Positions 23,830 through 35,398 of a stretch of 64,000 nt of DNA are shown here, piece after piece. Under the pieces are notes generated by a model. It searched no databases and had not been told where the DNA came from. It saw only the letters and a program-made list of their open reading frames with translations. Source of the DNA: Laccaria trichodermophora (Eukaryota > Basidiomycota > Agaricomycetes > Agaricales > Hydnangiaceae); contig JACTVC010000029.1 of the NCBI GenBank assembly GCA_018417955.1, positions 372,001 to 436,000 of the forward strand. Reading direction: 5' to 3'. The stretch's first letter is position 1. Each line of letters opens with the position of its first letter. Position numbers and translations under genes: made by a program.

Positions 23830-24500
23830 CACGTGGTGCTACTCGTTTTATCAACTTCGTTGAGCGCCCTAACTGGCCATCGCATCTTGGAGATCGTAGC
23901 GGGAGAGGAAATAGGCAAGTCTTTTCCACACTACGATCGCTGTACAATTACTTAGCAGCACCAGATGACATCCGCCTATCCACTACCGTCGCCAATAACG
24001 CTCTCCTCGAACGCAAGGGACACAAACGCGCTCTTCTAAGTACCAAGGGATGCAAAGCCCTTCCCGGCCCAAAAAATCGAGCTCAACATTCGTCTTCCGC
24101 TTGTTAATTCGACGGTCACGAAGATGGATGTGGGGTGTACCTCTGTTGCTGAAGGAGAGGAACACTTGGTTCAATTCAGTTCGATGATGAGGGCCTTGAG
24201 GGGGCATCGTGGATATGGTGTTGCGGATACGCAGGGGCCTGAGAGGATTGTAAGAGGGTTGACTGGGGGGGCTGTGAGGATTCTCAAGACGCCAGGTTCG
24301 TATCCGTTAATACTTCTATTCTCGTGAAAATTTCTGATAATAACGACAGGCATATCAAAAACCGTTGAAAGAGACCTAAAAGACTCTACGCACAAAAGGC
24401 TACCGCTCCCCCGCCATCGTCCTTTTAGGCTTCTACACTTTCCCAGAGAACGAACGCGCCTACCCCGCTTGGGTCCACCACGTATCACATAACATCCAAC
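23830..24500 (+). pseudogene. 5-oxoprolinase N-terminal fragment, relic 4
   Basis: At 23960-24050 the frame reads DDIRLSTTVANNALLERKGH then KRALLSTKG, a near-perfect match to the conserved start of the enzyme's ATP-hydantoinase-like domain; the preceding intron end (TTACTTAG) is still visible. After this the frame is lost. GAVRILKTPGSYP near 24270 and later SLGxTH-like remains are out of frame, and part of the core is deleted. Confidence 0.6.
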
Positions 24501-25388
24501 AGCCACGTCGTCGATGGCCTCGTCATCTTCAGGATGACCATACGTCCTAGGAGCGCCAGCTCTAGTCCTCAGATAAGGCACTAGCTGGCAGCCCAAGATG
24601 CACATCTTGCAGTGACGGACCCATCATCATGGGAACTGTCTGGTGCCCTCTCTACCACCACTAGTCGTCTTCGACGAGATAACGGCGACTTGTCGCGAAC
24701 GACGTCGACGAGCGAATGTCGTATTCGATTGGTACGGTTGTGCCTCTTTCATGTCATGGGGTGTTTGAGGCGCTGTAGCGGGGTAGTGGTGGCAGTCGTA
24801 TGCAGGAATGTGGGTGGAGAGATGGGGGACTTCCCAATGAGGACAGACGACTTGGGGTATACGTTGGCGAGACGAGGGAAGTGTACGACCCTGGCCCTCG
24901 AAACCTTGAATTGGTGCTCTTGGTTCAGCCGTATGGGTCTGGTGCATGCGAACAGACCACCTTACGACCCTCGCCAGCCATAGATTGGGACAGCTGCATC
25001 GTCGGAGAGGGGATGTGTGCTGGCATTTTGATCGTCGTTGTTGCCAATTATGGGGGTCCAATTTATACAGCTCGATACATAGCCAAGCGATGCTTACATT
25101 GCGATGGGTACACAATCAGTTCGTTGGATTTAATGGAGGAGGAACTATGCCCGATGAATGCAGCATCCTTGTACAAATCGCTTCTCGAAAGAAACTTTAT
25201 GACTGGTTTGAAAACAACTGCTCATTGACAACAACACACCGATTCAACGCCTGATAGCTTTACCGATGCTCCCGCTGAGTTTCCTATAACCAAATGGCCT
25301 ACCTGGATGATGCCATTCCGGACCCTCAAGGCTGCAGAACACCATAAGTATTAGATAGATATATTCCAAGTCGAAAATGAGTAATGGT
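24501..25388. other. remainder of unit 4
   Basis: The same degenerate plus-strand scraps as in unit 3 (VYVGETREVYD and RNLELVLLVQPYGSGACEQ near 24860-24950, MCAGILIVVV near 25015). From about 25200 comes the unit-boundary sequence. The longest open frame, 24800-25228, contains these pieces, but neighbouring copies are broken, so I do not call it a gene. Confidence 0.35.
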
Positions 25389-25890
25389 CAAGGGGGCCCC
25401 GGGATGTCGACCCGTGACCCGAGGTAGGTGGGGGGGGGACCTCCGGCAGGCCTTAAAAAAATTTAGTATATAGGCTTCAAAAATCTATATTTGGGGCCCT
25501 GTAGCAACACTAGATGCATCAGCGGCACCTCCAATGCAGTTGAACAGTTAATAACTTACAATAGAAGTCAGTGTGTTAGGGAAACCAAAATTCTGTCGTC
25601 CCTCCCACCTTTCTTGCTCAGCTCGGACTTGCATGGCAAAAACAAATGTGAAAAAAAGCTGCACAAGGGGATGAATTTTTGTACCAGAAAAGGGTGCAGT
25701 GAATTATTTTAAGGTTCACGGCCCACCATAAGTGCAGCCGGAAATTTCTTCAAAAGAGCGGTGGGAAAAACATACCCTTTTTGGACGAAAACATACCTTA
25801 TTTAGAAGGAGCGATGGGGGGGGGACGTCACGGAAGGCTTATTAAAAAAAATCTACCCCGTGTCGTTTCTGAAATCCCTGGGCCCCCTTG
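25389..25890. mobile_element. hAT-like MITE (CAAGGGG family), exact 8-bp target duplication
   Basis: Ends are CAAGGGGGCCCCGGGAT and ATCCCTGGGCCCCCTTG, inverted with one mismatch. Both sides carry the 8-bp duplication GTAATGGT (25381-25388, 25891-25898). The flanks rejoin to match the undisrupted flank near 8675. Long G runs lie inside each end, and there is no coding frame. The 8-bp duplication points to the hAT superfamily. Confidence 0.85.
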
Positions 25891-26063
25891 GTAATGGTAA
25901 AGGCAGATATTTAAAATCATGGTTAGTCAAGCCTTGCGGTATGAACCCGTCGCTGCCGCACTTCAAAGTAACGCAGGCTTCAAGCATCCAATTTCTGGCT
26001 CTAATAACTGGTTCAACTTGGGTTCAACCTCCAAAAATATTCCATCGATAACAGTCGTCGAAC

Positions 26064-27428
26064 GGCAGACTACTGGTGTTTGTAGTTGCTATTACATAAT
26101 AGCTACGCTTATGTGATAGCTACGCTTATGTGATAGCTACGCTTATGTGATAGCTATGCTTATGTGATAGCTATGCTTATGTTATTGCATGCTTATGTGA
26201 TAGCAAGTGGCTGTGTAATATCTTTTTTGAAGCTTGCTTGTATACTTTGCCCTCTCTGCGGTCTTTCACCACATTTTTACATCATGTAAAATTGATGATA
26301 CATTGAGATTATTGTGCAAATATGAGCTATTACAAAATTTCCATGTATTTTACTGTTCAATTTTCAACTAGATTGCAATATAACTGTTGGTACAAGAAAT
26401 TCAACAGGGAAAGAATGTGATGGTTAATTTGACATTTGTATAATTGATCAGCTTTGAATATTACCTGAGAAAATGTGAGATGAAGTGCCACAGCCATTCA
26501 AGATCAGAGGATGGGTAAATTGTTCAATGTATGCCTAAACAAAAAAAGGTTTCTGGGGTTCTTCCCATTCCTGAAGAAATTAAATTCAAGTTGGCTATGC
26601 AACAACTATTGATGCCTGAGGCCTCAGGTAAAAAAGTGGAACTGAATACTTGGTATTGTGTCAAGGTACAAAATATGCTGTTGTGTCCATCCTGCTGTTG
26701 CAGAGAAACAGTTGTTTTTAAAGCTTTTGTGTTAGCATCTAGCATTAATCAAGGAGATCCTGACTGCAAAAAAAGCTGTAGCTGTACAGAATGGTAATCA
26801 TGCAAAGGGAAACAAAAATGATATCTTCTACATAGTATATTCTGTAGTATGGCCTGTAAACATCAAAATGGAAGTGCTTCACATACACCCCATCAAGCAA
26901 AGTATCAATTGCTCCCACCCAAATTTTTGAATATAAACCAGGGCTTTATCATTTGGATGTAGATGTGGATAGCCATTTCCTTGAACCCATCACAGGAGAG
27001 CATTAATTCAGCCCATCCAATATCATTGCTAGCCCATTATAAAATACAGTTTAATTAGCTAGTAATAGGCCTGCACAATATGTCTTAACAATTTCAGCTC
27101 CCCAATTACCTCCAAAGAGAATCAGAGCAGGAAATGATGCTCTAGGCCAGAATCTGAGGGCAGTAGGGCAGATAAAACATACTGAAAAATCCCAAACAAA
27201 GTAAATTGTAATGGGAGAGATAGCAGGTATCCAAAGGCCCTGTCAGAACAAGGTTGGTAGCCCAGGTGTGGGTGGAGATGGAAAGACGGGTGGGTAGTTT
27301 ATAGCTCATGGATGTAAGATAAGATAAGATAAGATAAGAAATATTCCTCTTTTTTTCGCTTTTTCCCTCTTTTTATTTTATTTTATTTTATTTTCTTCTG
27401 TAGCAACTACAAACACCAGTACTCTGCC
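26064..27428. mobile_element. hAT-like non-autonomous element, 28-bp terminal repeats, 8-bp target duplication
   Basis: Termini are GGCAGACTACTGGTGTTTGT... and the inverted copy, 28 bp with one mismatch. The 8-bp duplication is CGTCGAAC (26056-26063, 27429-27436). The element is 1,365 bp and lacks a transposase frame. It contains a tandem repeat near its left end and GATAA and TTTTA microsatellites near its right end. It lies in the 3' flank of array gene 5, about 150 bp beyond its stop codon. Confidence 0.85.
26098..26216. repeat. 17-bp tandem repeat inside the hAT-like element
   Basis: About six or seven copies of TAGCTACGCTTATGTGA, some with a C-to-T change (TAGCTATGC). Subterminal repeats are common in hAT elements as transposase-binding sites; that role here is inference. 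Confidence 0.8.
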
Positions 27429-27577
27429 CGTCGAACCCCCTACAGTAAAAAGGCAAAAATACTAAGAGATAAATTTCCCTGCACGTTATTTGGTCACGTT
27501 GGATCAACAAAAACGATATCATCTGAGAAAGAGGTCGGGTCAGAAATAAAGCTGCAGGATGCATGTAGTCACTGTGA

Positions 27578-29187
27578 TCAACAACTAGAAAAAATGGAAC
27601 GGCGGATCAACAAAATCGAACAGATCAAGCGATGAGGGTGAAGCTGAAGACAGTCTACTTACAAGCCAGTTTTCCGGAAGAGTTTGTCGCCAGGTAGCCA
27701 TACCATTCTATAGTCGACGACTTCAGCAGGAGGAATAACTCGAGAGAGATCAATAAATACCAGCGACACCACTATTGCCCTGATACTTCTTATTCCTGGC
27801 AATGCCGTCTGTGTAGAAAATCTCCCCCGTTTTCACTGAGTGCCATGCGGTATCCTTCGAATCTAGTAGGTGACTTTTAGAACAACTTGGAACAGATACC
27901 ATTGTCACTCACCCCAACCTCGTTTCCCTTTAAATTTCTTTGTGAAGGCTGAAGGCTATATTTCTGTCATTTCAATCCAGGTAAGGTGCCGTTCAATGAC
28001 CTACTTTCAACTGCGCTGGAAGTATTGCGGATAGGGCTTCATTTATCTCGCGCACATGTGTCTCTTTCGCCTTTTCCCATCCCTCTCTCACCTCATTCAA
28101 TTCTTTCTTGACTTGTGCCAATGCTTCCCTCAGCTTTCGTGTCTGGATGTCATCCGGATCCTCGTTGTCAGCTGAACCTGATTGGAATCTCCGTTGAGAC
28201 CAGTCCTGGGGATTCATTGAAACTCACCATTTGCCGTCCCCGATTCATATGTAATTGCTATTGGGCGGTCTTCTGTAAATCCTGGGAACGTATCAGATAA
28301 AAAGGTGAGCGCATCATTGTCAGTCATGGCAGACTCGCTGCCCTCGTGCTCAAATACCAGAACGTTGTTGGCCGATACATCTTCGGATTTGATGATGTAG
28401 TTCTTCAAGGAAGACACAGTGTGAGGCGGGGGGACAGAGAGTGTGTTAATGCGACCCAAAGAGGGATTGTTCTCGTCGAAAGACGTTTTTGAGACAATCT
28501 CACCATCATCGTCGTAAACGCAATAATACACTAAAGATTGGTGAGGCCGATTCTCGGATAACACATAATAAACCTGCACCGTAACATTGTTCATAACTGG
28601 CGCCTTCAAACAGCTCTTGCGGTTCTACCACGCTCGTTACCTGTGATCTTCTCTCTACGGCGCTTTTATCAACAACTAGCGCCATTGGATCTCCATAAGA
28701 TGCGCCTGGCCCTGTGGTCCCCGGAAGCGAGAGGTGGATCGAATCGTCCAAAGCAGTTATTTCTGAGAGAGACTGAAATAAGATGCAGTTTTGGACTAAG
28801 CCCTCAATCTTGCAGAGATGCCTCATCAAAGAGGCGGCGGTGTGAGGGGGTCTCACTGATGAGGACGCGATCCGGCTGATAAAGCGGTCGTTCGAGTAGA
28901 TGGGGCTGTATGATTCAAGTGGACCATCTTCGGTGTATAACCGATAGTATACTGGGCGAGTGTGTTCTATAGGCGCAAATTATACTCAAAAGAGGGAGAA
29001 AGGCGCACTGTAACGAGCTCCGGGTCTCATTCCAGGTGTCTGCTTTGATCGTCAAGACACAACATCGTATCAAATCAGTGGCGATGGACACTCACTGGCT
29101 TGGTTTCACTCCTACCATCCTCGGACGAAGATTTATCAGTGGGATTTCTGTCGCCGCTGCCCATCGGTTTGTTTCAACACTGGGCAC
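27578..29187 (-). pseudogene. array gene 5, start codon lost
   Basis: Module A (28580-28951) and module B (28228-28530) keep the family exon lengths of 372 and 303 bp, and a short coil exon follows (ending near 28010). The first exon has GTG where its paralogues have ATG (29187) and has also lost one base, so MPTD is not encoded. The coil exon donor has decayed to GTAGGT. The C-terminal exons near 27660-27850 and the stop context at 27578 remain. The upstream flank is otherwise like its siblings. Confidence 0.6.
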
Positions 29188-29700
29188 CGGGGCGCTCGTG
29201 GTGGATAAGATCAGGGAAATACAGTTTGGTGTGAACGGTGATTGCGGCGATTAGGGGTTGATTAGGGGCTACACCGAGGCTTACACGCTCGTTTTTAACC
29301 TTTTTTTCCACAATATGTTTCGGTGTTCTTGAGCTGTGAAAGACATTGAGTTGTTTTTTTGACTGGAATAAAATACAATACTACTATGTAGTTTCTCTTT
29401 TTAAATTTCAACATGTGAGACCAAGTGTGGGACATGTGTTGCCAACCCGACATGTCGGAGTTCTAAAACTGCACTATACTTTCCTAACACACACTTGAAC
29501 ACACAACCGCTCCAACTGGCACGAAGACGCAGCGAGCTCACGCCGTCGTCAAAATTCAAGCATCGCCCTCCATCGGGCTCCGTGTCAATGCCGCTAAACA
29601 AACGATCTGCCGATGACCGGAATGTACATCTTGAAATCAATCACAAAGACGATGTAAATCCACCTTTTCCTTCTGATAAGTTTCTTGTGCCCTGTGGACC
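29188..29700. other. intergenic spacer of unit 5
   Basis: Divergent spacer between array gene 5 and oxoprolinase relic 5; no gene is recognised. Confidence 0.4.
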
Positions 29701-30490
29701 CACTATCAATTTCAGCGCGCCTTAACTACCAACTTACCGAACCCAGACGACTCACCCCGAAGGCATCCGTCGCGTCTTCGAAATCGAAAAGATCCCCAGA
29801 GGCGCTAACCTTGAAACAGAGAAAATAGGCAAGTCTCTTCCAAACCAATCTTTCTACAATTACTTATTGACAGCAGATTACATCCGCTTAGTTACCACCG
29901 TCGCCACTGACGCTCTACTCGAATGAAAGGGACACAAACACGCCCTGGTAAGCACCAAGGGATTCGAAGACCTCCTGCTCGTATAGCCAATCCCGTCCCA
30001 AGATACTCGACCTCAACATCCATCGTCCCCCGCCTTTGGTTACGGAGGTGGATAAATTAGTGAGGCTTGTGGGATATACCTGTGATCTTAGAGAGGAAGA
30101 ACACGCGGTTGAGTTTGACGATGAGGGGAGAGTCAGGGGTATCGTGGAACGAGATGGAATGGCGTTGCGTATGCGGAGTGGCCTGGGATGATGTCGGGGT
30201 ATGCTGCGAGGATCCTCAAGACGCCAGGTTCGTACCCTTCAATACTTTTACTCTCGTGATTATCTCCTATAATATCAACAGATCTTCGAAAGAGACCTTG
30301 AGCAAAAGGCTACCGCTCCCTCCTCGTGCATTCCTGCACCTATCCAGCGCACGAACGCCCATCTGCAACCTAGCCCGCTCCCTCAGGTTCACCCACGTAT
30401 CAGAATCAGCACAGCTCCTCCCCATAATCACGATGGTTCCGCGTGGTTTGTCCTCAACAGCCAACGCATATTTCACATAACATCCACCCA
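29700..30490 (+). pseudogene. 5-oxoprolinase N-terminal fragment, relic 5
   Basis: Pieces of the RRxFEIEKIPRG region (29765-29815), the ATDALLE/KGHKH region (about 29890-29950), and LARSLRFTHVSESAQLLP then MVPRGLSSTANAYF (30370-30475) survive. There is a TGA in place of the Arg codon before KGHKH, and frames change. The ANAYF end still has the intact serine pair that relic 3 lost. Non-functional. Confidence 0.55.
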
Positions 30491-30934
30491 ACAGCCACGT
30501 CGACGGTCGATGGCCTCGTAATCTTCAGGACGACGGACGATACGGGCTAGGAGCGCCGTGTGTCAACAACTCTGCTTGTTGATATCGACCTCGACGGTGC
30601 TAATCATTCAAGCCATTTTCACGCAGCACATAGTGCACGGCAAGAAGCACATCTTGCAGCGATGGCCCCATCGTCGATCCTCCATGGGAACACAACGATG
30701 GGTTTGCTGATGAGCGCCGTGAGGATGGTTCGAGACCCTACATTATTTGCATAGGCTTGTATTGCGAAGCGTCAGATAAAGTTCATACAGCCTGAATCTC
30801 CACGTCACTTCTCGTCGCGCGTCATCCATTTCCACTCCCCGATTCCTCCTCCGTCGCGTAAACTCCCCTTGCCTAATTCAAGGATCAAACCAGTGGCTTC
30901 ACGCTGCAAGACATTTTTTAAACACACCTTTGAA
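30491..30934. other. end of unit 5
   Basis: Degenerate unit sequence (STTLLVDIDLDGANHS, LHGNTTMGLLMSAV) ends at about 30760, after which the sequence becomes unique. No intact gene is seen. Confidence 0.4.
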
Positions 30935-31420
30935 CTACGCGTCGAAATTTAACGGGGGGGTAATCAGCAAAACATCAAGTTCGATCTCATCCGATCTAGA
31001 ACTCACCCCAGCGCTCACCTCAATGGCGCGCAGACCGTCTTTCTTGAGGTATGTGATACCAACTTCAACGTCGTCTTCGGCACCATCCTTCTTCTTCGTC
31101 ACTCTAAACTTGCCATGGTCTCCTACGGCGAATTTCTCCGTGCTCTCAAAAGTCAGAGTTCCTTTAGCCTCGAGCGTGCCTTCGTCTATTGGATGTGTTA
31201 CATGGGATAAAGACAATGAATTGGGATGGTCAGACTCACCACCGCTCTGGGCGGGTGTGGTATAAGTTCCGAAGAAGGTAAGTATAGCGCGCTCGTGTGG
31301 ATCGTGATGGTGGTGGTGACCACCCTCAGGCGGGGGATGATCATCATCCAACCATAGGAAGAGATGGTCGCCCCCGGATGCTGCGGTTGCTGGCGCGGTG
31401 ATTGGCTTAGGTTCAGCCAT
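30935..31420 (-). CDS. small hypothetical protein, 143 aa (161 if the intron is retained)
   Basis: Starts MAEPKPITAPATAASGG at 31420 and ends at 30935. It carries a short His-rich run (GGHHHHHDPHE near residue 35), then a single beta-rich region (GTLTFESTEKFAVGDHGKFRV, EDDVEVGITYLKKDGLRAIEV, DEIELDVLLITPPL). A 54-bp stretch at about 31184-31237 begins GTGAGT and ends TAG on the minus strand. Since 54 is a multiple of three without a stop, the frame stays open either way; splicing joins TTPAQSG to DEGTLEAKG. No signal peptide or transmembrane segment. I believe similar proteins occur in basidiomycetes, but I know no function. Confidence 0.6.
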   Translation of the reverse strand: MAEPKPITAPATAASGGDHLFLWLDDDHPPPEGGHHHHHDPHERAILTFFGTYTTPAQSGGESDHPNSLSLSHVTHPIDEGTLEAKGTLTFESTEKFAVGDHGKFRVTKKKDGAEDDVEVGITYLKKDGLRAIEVSAGVSSRSDEIELDVLLITPPLNFDA

Positions 31421-32104
31421 GACTGTGGAGGTTGTATCATCGTTACGCTGAGTTGGGTGTTTTACATAGGATGCAGCGGTTTGGACCCCACGCTCAGGAC
31501 CTCGAATACCGCTCTACTAGAAAGGGCAGAACTATACAGCGTGCTGAAGAGCACGAGATACCTCTCCGCAGCAGCATCAATGATGCATGGATGTTTAAAA
31601 TGAACGTGGCTCTCCTAACTGCACCACGTCTCCTTCATCGAAATTACAATGGTACCGCTATTTTTTCTACTTGTCAACGTTTGGCGAAATTTCATTTTCA
31701 AAGAATCGTAGGTCATTGGACAGGTGTAACATTTGAGAGTGTCAAGGAAAATGCTCCACAGGTTCCTGATTTTTTAATACAACGACTCCAACACGATGCG
31801 TCATATCCGGTGTCAATTTGTGAGGTATGACGCGAACGGTTACCATGCGGCCGGGTGGTAATGCAGGTTCCAACCGTAGTGGCCATGCATGAAAAAAATG
31901 TACCATGACCCTTGCCAAATCCAAATCCAATTTTACGGTGCGTTTTTACTGACCATTTGTCGGTGGATGATACTGATATTAAGCTGTAGATTGATGAGAT
32001 GCGAATGAGATTTTTTCGGTCGCACTGGATCAACAAAAAACAGTATAAACTAGGAAAGGGTTCAGGTCAGATATAAAATTGCAGGATGCATGTAGCTACC
32101 TTTA
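31421..32104. other. unique spacer and 3' flank of array gene 6
   Basis: Minus-strand open stretches at 31742-31930 (LPPGRMVTVRVIPHKLTPDM) look partly protein-like but have no start or splice context I trust. From about 32000 the sequence is the array 3' flank (GGATCAACAAAAAACAG). Confidence 0.35.
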
Positions 32105-33798
32105 CTAGCAACTGAAAAAAAAAAAGGGGGATGAGCAAGATCGAACAGTTCATGTGAGAAGACAGGAAACTTACAAGCCAGTTTTCCAAAGGAGTTTGTC
32201 GCCAGATAGCATTCCCAATCTATTGTGGACAACCTCAGAAGAAGAAATAACTCAAGAAATCGATAAATACCATAGACATTGGGGCCATTACGCCATTTCT
32301 CCCTCCTGAAGGTACCATCTGTGTAGAAAATCTCACCCATTTTCAATGAGTGCCATGTAGCATTTACCACCCCCATATCTAGTAGGTGACCGGTGACCTT
32401 TAGAGCAACTTGGAACAGATATCATCGTCGCTTACCCCAATCTCTCGTTGCTCTGAGTCTCTTCGTGAAGATTGAAGGCTATGTTTCTGTCATTTGGATT
32501 TCAATAAGGTGAAATGCAATGACTTACGGTTATCAACTGCGCTTGAAGTTGATGTAGCGAGGATAGGGCTTCATTTACCTCGCACTCGTGTGTCTCCATC
32601 GCCTTGTTCGATCCCTCTCTCACCTCAGCAAGCTCACACACAAGTGTTCGGTTTGCTTCTTCAAGCTCACGCGTGCGTGCCAGGTTTGCCTCAAAATCCT
32701 TCTGCATCTGTACCAATGCTTCCCGCAGCTCTCGTATCTGGATGTCGTTCGTATCCTCGTTGTCACCCGAACCTAATCAAAGTCTCTGTTATGACCGAGT
32801 CCTGGGATTTCATTGATCCTCACCGGCACCATCTGTCGTTCCTGATTCATATGCAACTGCTATAGGTCGGTCTTCTGTAGACCCTGGGAACACACTGGCA
32901 TCAGAGAGGAGGGTGAGCGCATCACTGTCATTCATGGCAGACTGGCTGCCCTCATCCTCAAATAGCTGAACATTGTGACCGGATACGTCTTCGGCTTGGA
33001 TAATGCGGTTCTTCAAGGAAGAGACAGCATAAGGCGGGGGAACAGAAAGAATGTTGACACGGCCCAAAGAGGGATTGTGCTCGCCGAAGGACGTCTTAGG
33101 GACAGTCTCACCATCGTCGTTGTATGCGCGATAGTACACTGAAATTTTGTGAGGCCTATTTTCGGATAACACATAATAGCCTCAGAGCCGCACCGTACCG
33201 TAACGTTCGTCAGAATCGCCTTCAAACAGCGCTTGCGGCTCTACCACGCTTGTTACCTCTGATATCCTCTCTGCGGTGCGTCTGTCAACAACCAGCGCCA
33301 TTGGATTTAGATCGGATGCGCCTGGCCCAGTAGTCCCCCGAAGCGAGAGATGGATTGAATTGTCCAAAGGTGTCATTTCTGAGAGAGATTGAAAAAGGAT
33401 GCAGTTTTGAAGTGCTAAGCCCTCAATCTTGCATAGATTCCTCATCAAAGCGGCGGCGGTATGAGGGGGTCTTACTGAGGAGGATGCGATCCGGCTGATA
33501 AAGCGGTCGTTTGAATAGATAGGGTGGTACGATTCGAGGGGACCGTCTTTGGTGTATACTCGATAGTATACTGGGAGGGTGAGTTGATATTATCATTTTA
33601 TAAAGGAGAGACAGGCGCACTGTAACGAGCTCCGGGTTTCATTTCAGATGTCTACAAAGATCATCAGAACAACGACGTATGAAACGAGAATTAGTCGACA
33701 CTCACTGGCTCGCTTCCTCCCCGACCATCCTGGAAGAAAGGTATCGCAGTTGGCTTGCCATCGCCGCCGTACGATGGTCTTGTTTCCTCAGTGGGCAT
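32105..33798 (-). CDS. array gene 6: two-module YYR protein with coiled coil, up to 419 aa
   Basis: Exons 33706-33798 (MPTEETRPSYGGDG), a 25-nt exon near 33626-33650, 33199-33570 (module A), 32824-33138 (module B, with a 4-codon extension), 32528-32772 (coil), a 43-nt ex­on near 32440, 32271-32378, 32175-32233 and a 7-nt last exon at 32105-32111. All join in frame if exon 7 uses a GTCTAT donor 7 nt before the usual one; with the usual donor the frame meets TAG four codons into exon 8, costing about 20 residues. Module sequences (VRPPHTAAALMRNLCKIEG, SVPPPYAVSSLKNRIIQ) are conserved. This is the outermost copy and the only unit with no oxoprolinase relic beside it. Confidence 0.6.
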
Positions 33799-33954
33799 TG
33801 GGGGTGCTGGTGGAGGATGGTGATGAAAATTTCCATAATTCACTAAGGCACAGGAACGCAGATAAAGATTGCGATAAGATCAGCCTGAGCCAATATAAAG
33901 TGGAGAAATCAATTGTTTTTTTCTGTTATATTTTGTGGATGATAATGCATTGAT

Positions 33955-34585
33955 GCGTCAAATTCTTATCCCCTCTACCACTCAACCAAAACTTGTCAGT
34001 CTGTCCCTGGACTGTCAGAAAAGTGGATTTTAGGTGAGTCAGTCTCATAGCTCTCACTATCACAGGCCTACATACAACTAATGAGAATCCCTATGTGTAG
34101 GCTTGGTCGTGAAGATTTTTGTTGAGGGCCGACGACTCAGGAACAGCGGTTCCGGAACTACGATCAGAAGTTGGGAGGTAGCATTTGGGCATTGGATTCG
34201 TTCCGTCGGCGATGAGGAGCGTCAATGACTCTTAGATGGTATGAAAATTGTCCACCTCAGACTCTGTATCACCAAAACTTGACGATCATACAGAAACTAT
34301 AACGGCACTCGACGTTTCCGATACCCTCTCGCCATTCCGTGAAATACGCCTTTGAAAGTGTCCTTCCCGATGTCGCGTGCAACTGGTCAGGACAGAACGA
34401 TGTGAACGCGGATGTGCATGTTGAACGTGATGAAGAGAGAAGTTACGTATACAACGATAACTGGAAAGCGGTGAGGTCGAGGGATTCGAACGGTTGGTGC
34501 TCTGACTTTTTTTCCTTCTGATATTGCTCAAATATTGCTCAGTTTTCTGTCCCCCTGTTCCCTGGGCTCATGACCAATCAGTAAT
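33955..34585. repeat. dispersed ~600-bp repeat, copy A
   Basis: Aligns with 39596-40172 in direct orientation along its whole length (shared words GGTTCCGGAACTACGAT.AGAAG, GGATTCGTTCCG, AACTGGTCAGGACA.AACGATG, GCATGTTGAACGTGATG), roughly 75-80% identical by eye. Short open frames (NWSGQNDVNADVHVERD) are not conserved in extent, so it is probably non-coding. Confidence 0.7.
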
Positions 34586-35398
34586 TATCAGTGAAGGACA
34601 AGCAATTTACTCTCTATGGCCTAATCCCTTGTTCGCTTCATGACAGGGAAACGTCGTTGTACGTTCTATAATGTTGTTACCGATGCCCCCTTGTCTCATC
34701 CCCTAGCTAGATTTTCGACAGGCCGAAGCGAATACTGCATTGAGGCCATCATGCGTGTGGAGATGGAATCAGCAACATCATCATGCCTTCCTCCATTTCA
34801 GCTCCGTGGCATGAGAGACTTTGGTGTAACAAGAATTTACATTCTACTGTGGAAGTTAGGGAGTTTGATCTTTATTTTCAGGCAGACTAGGTACGACTTT
34901 CACGTGTACTTCATTGACGCTTCTCAATTCAAGCGAAAGGAACGTGAAACAGCATGCCGGAGGCGATTTTGAATCTACGAAACGGAGTCCATTCATTTGT
35001 TGGAAAAACCGTGACAGCGTTTAGGTCTGTACCCTCACGAACGTTGGCTCATTGTTGGTTTAGGAAGTAAGAATGGGTTTTACCTAGGGACAAGTCATAA
35101 TTAATAATTGCCCAGCTCCTCAGCGACGTGTACGTGGTAAATACCTTCTTAGTTGAAGTCTTATTAAATTATTTGGATTTCAGCTAGCGGCGAGCGTTCC
35201 TAACCTGTAAACCATCTTGGATTCACAAAGTGGATCCCATGTACTATGTCGAATAATTCTTGCAGCAATCGCTCTCGCCGCTTTGGTCCCTCTGCGTTTG
35301 GGTAAGGAATTAACGTACTACTTATCACATGGTTTTTCATAATCTTATCTTGCAGCCTTAATCACGAGTTACGCAAATACGTTATACCCAAGGGGTAT
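34586..35398. other. intergenic, nothing recognised
   Basis: No gene, RNA or repeat that I can support; the open frame at 34640-34972 has no recognisable content. Confidence 0.4.

Noticed and set aside
24800..25228. 142-residue frame in unit 4
   Set aside because: The matching region in units 1 and 3 is broken by stops, and the peptide matches no family I know.
26531..26797. 88-residue open frame within the hAT-like element
   Set aside because: No transposase motifs, no homology I recognise, and an overlapping frame on the other strand of similar length.
27319..27340. GATAA and TTTTA runs as regulatory sites
   Set aside because: Simple microsatellites inside a transposon; no gene nearby that they could plausibly regulate.
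8949..33798. calling the array genes Crinkler effectors
   Set aside because: Only a loose ubiquitin-like pattern; no LxLFLAK-type header motif, no recognised CRN C-terminal domain, and no signal peptide.
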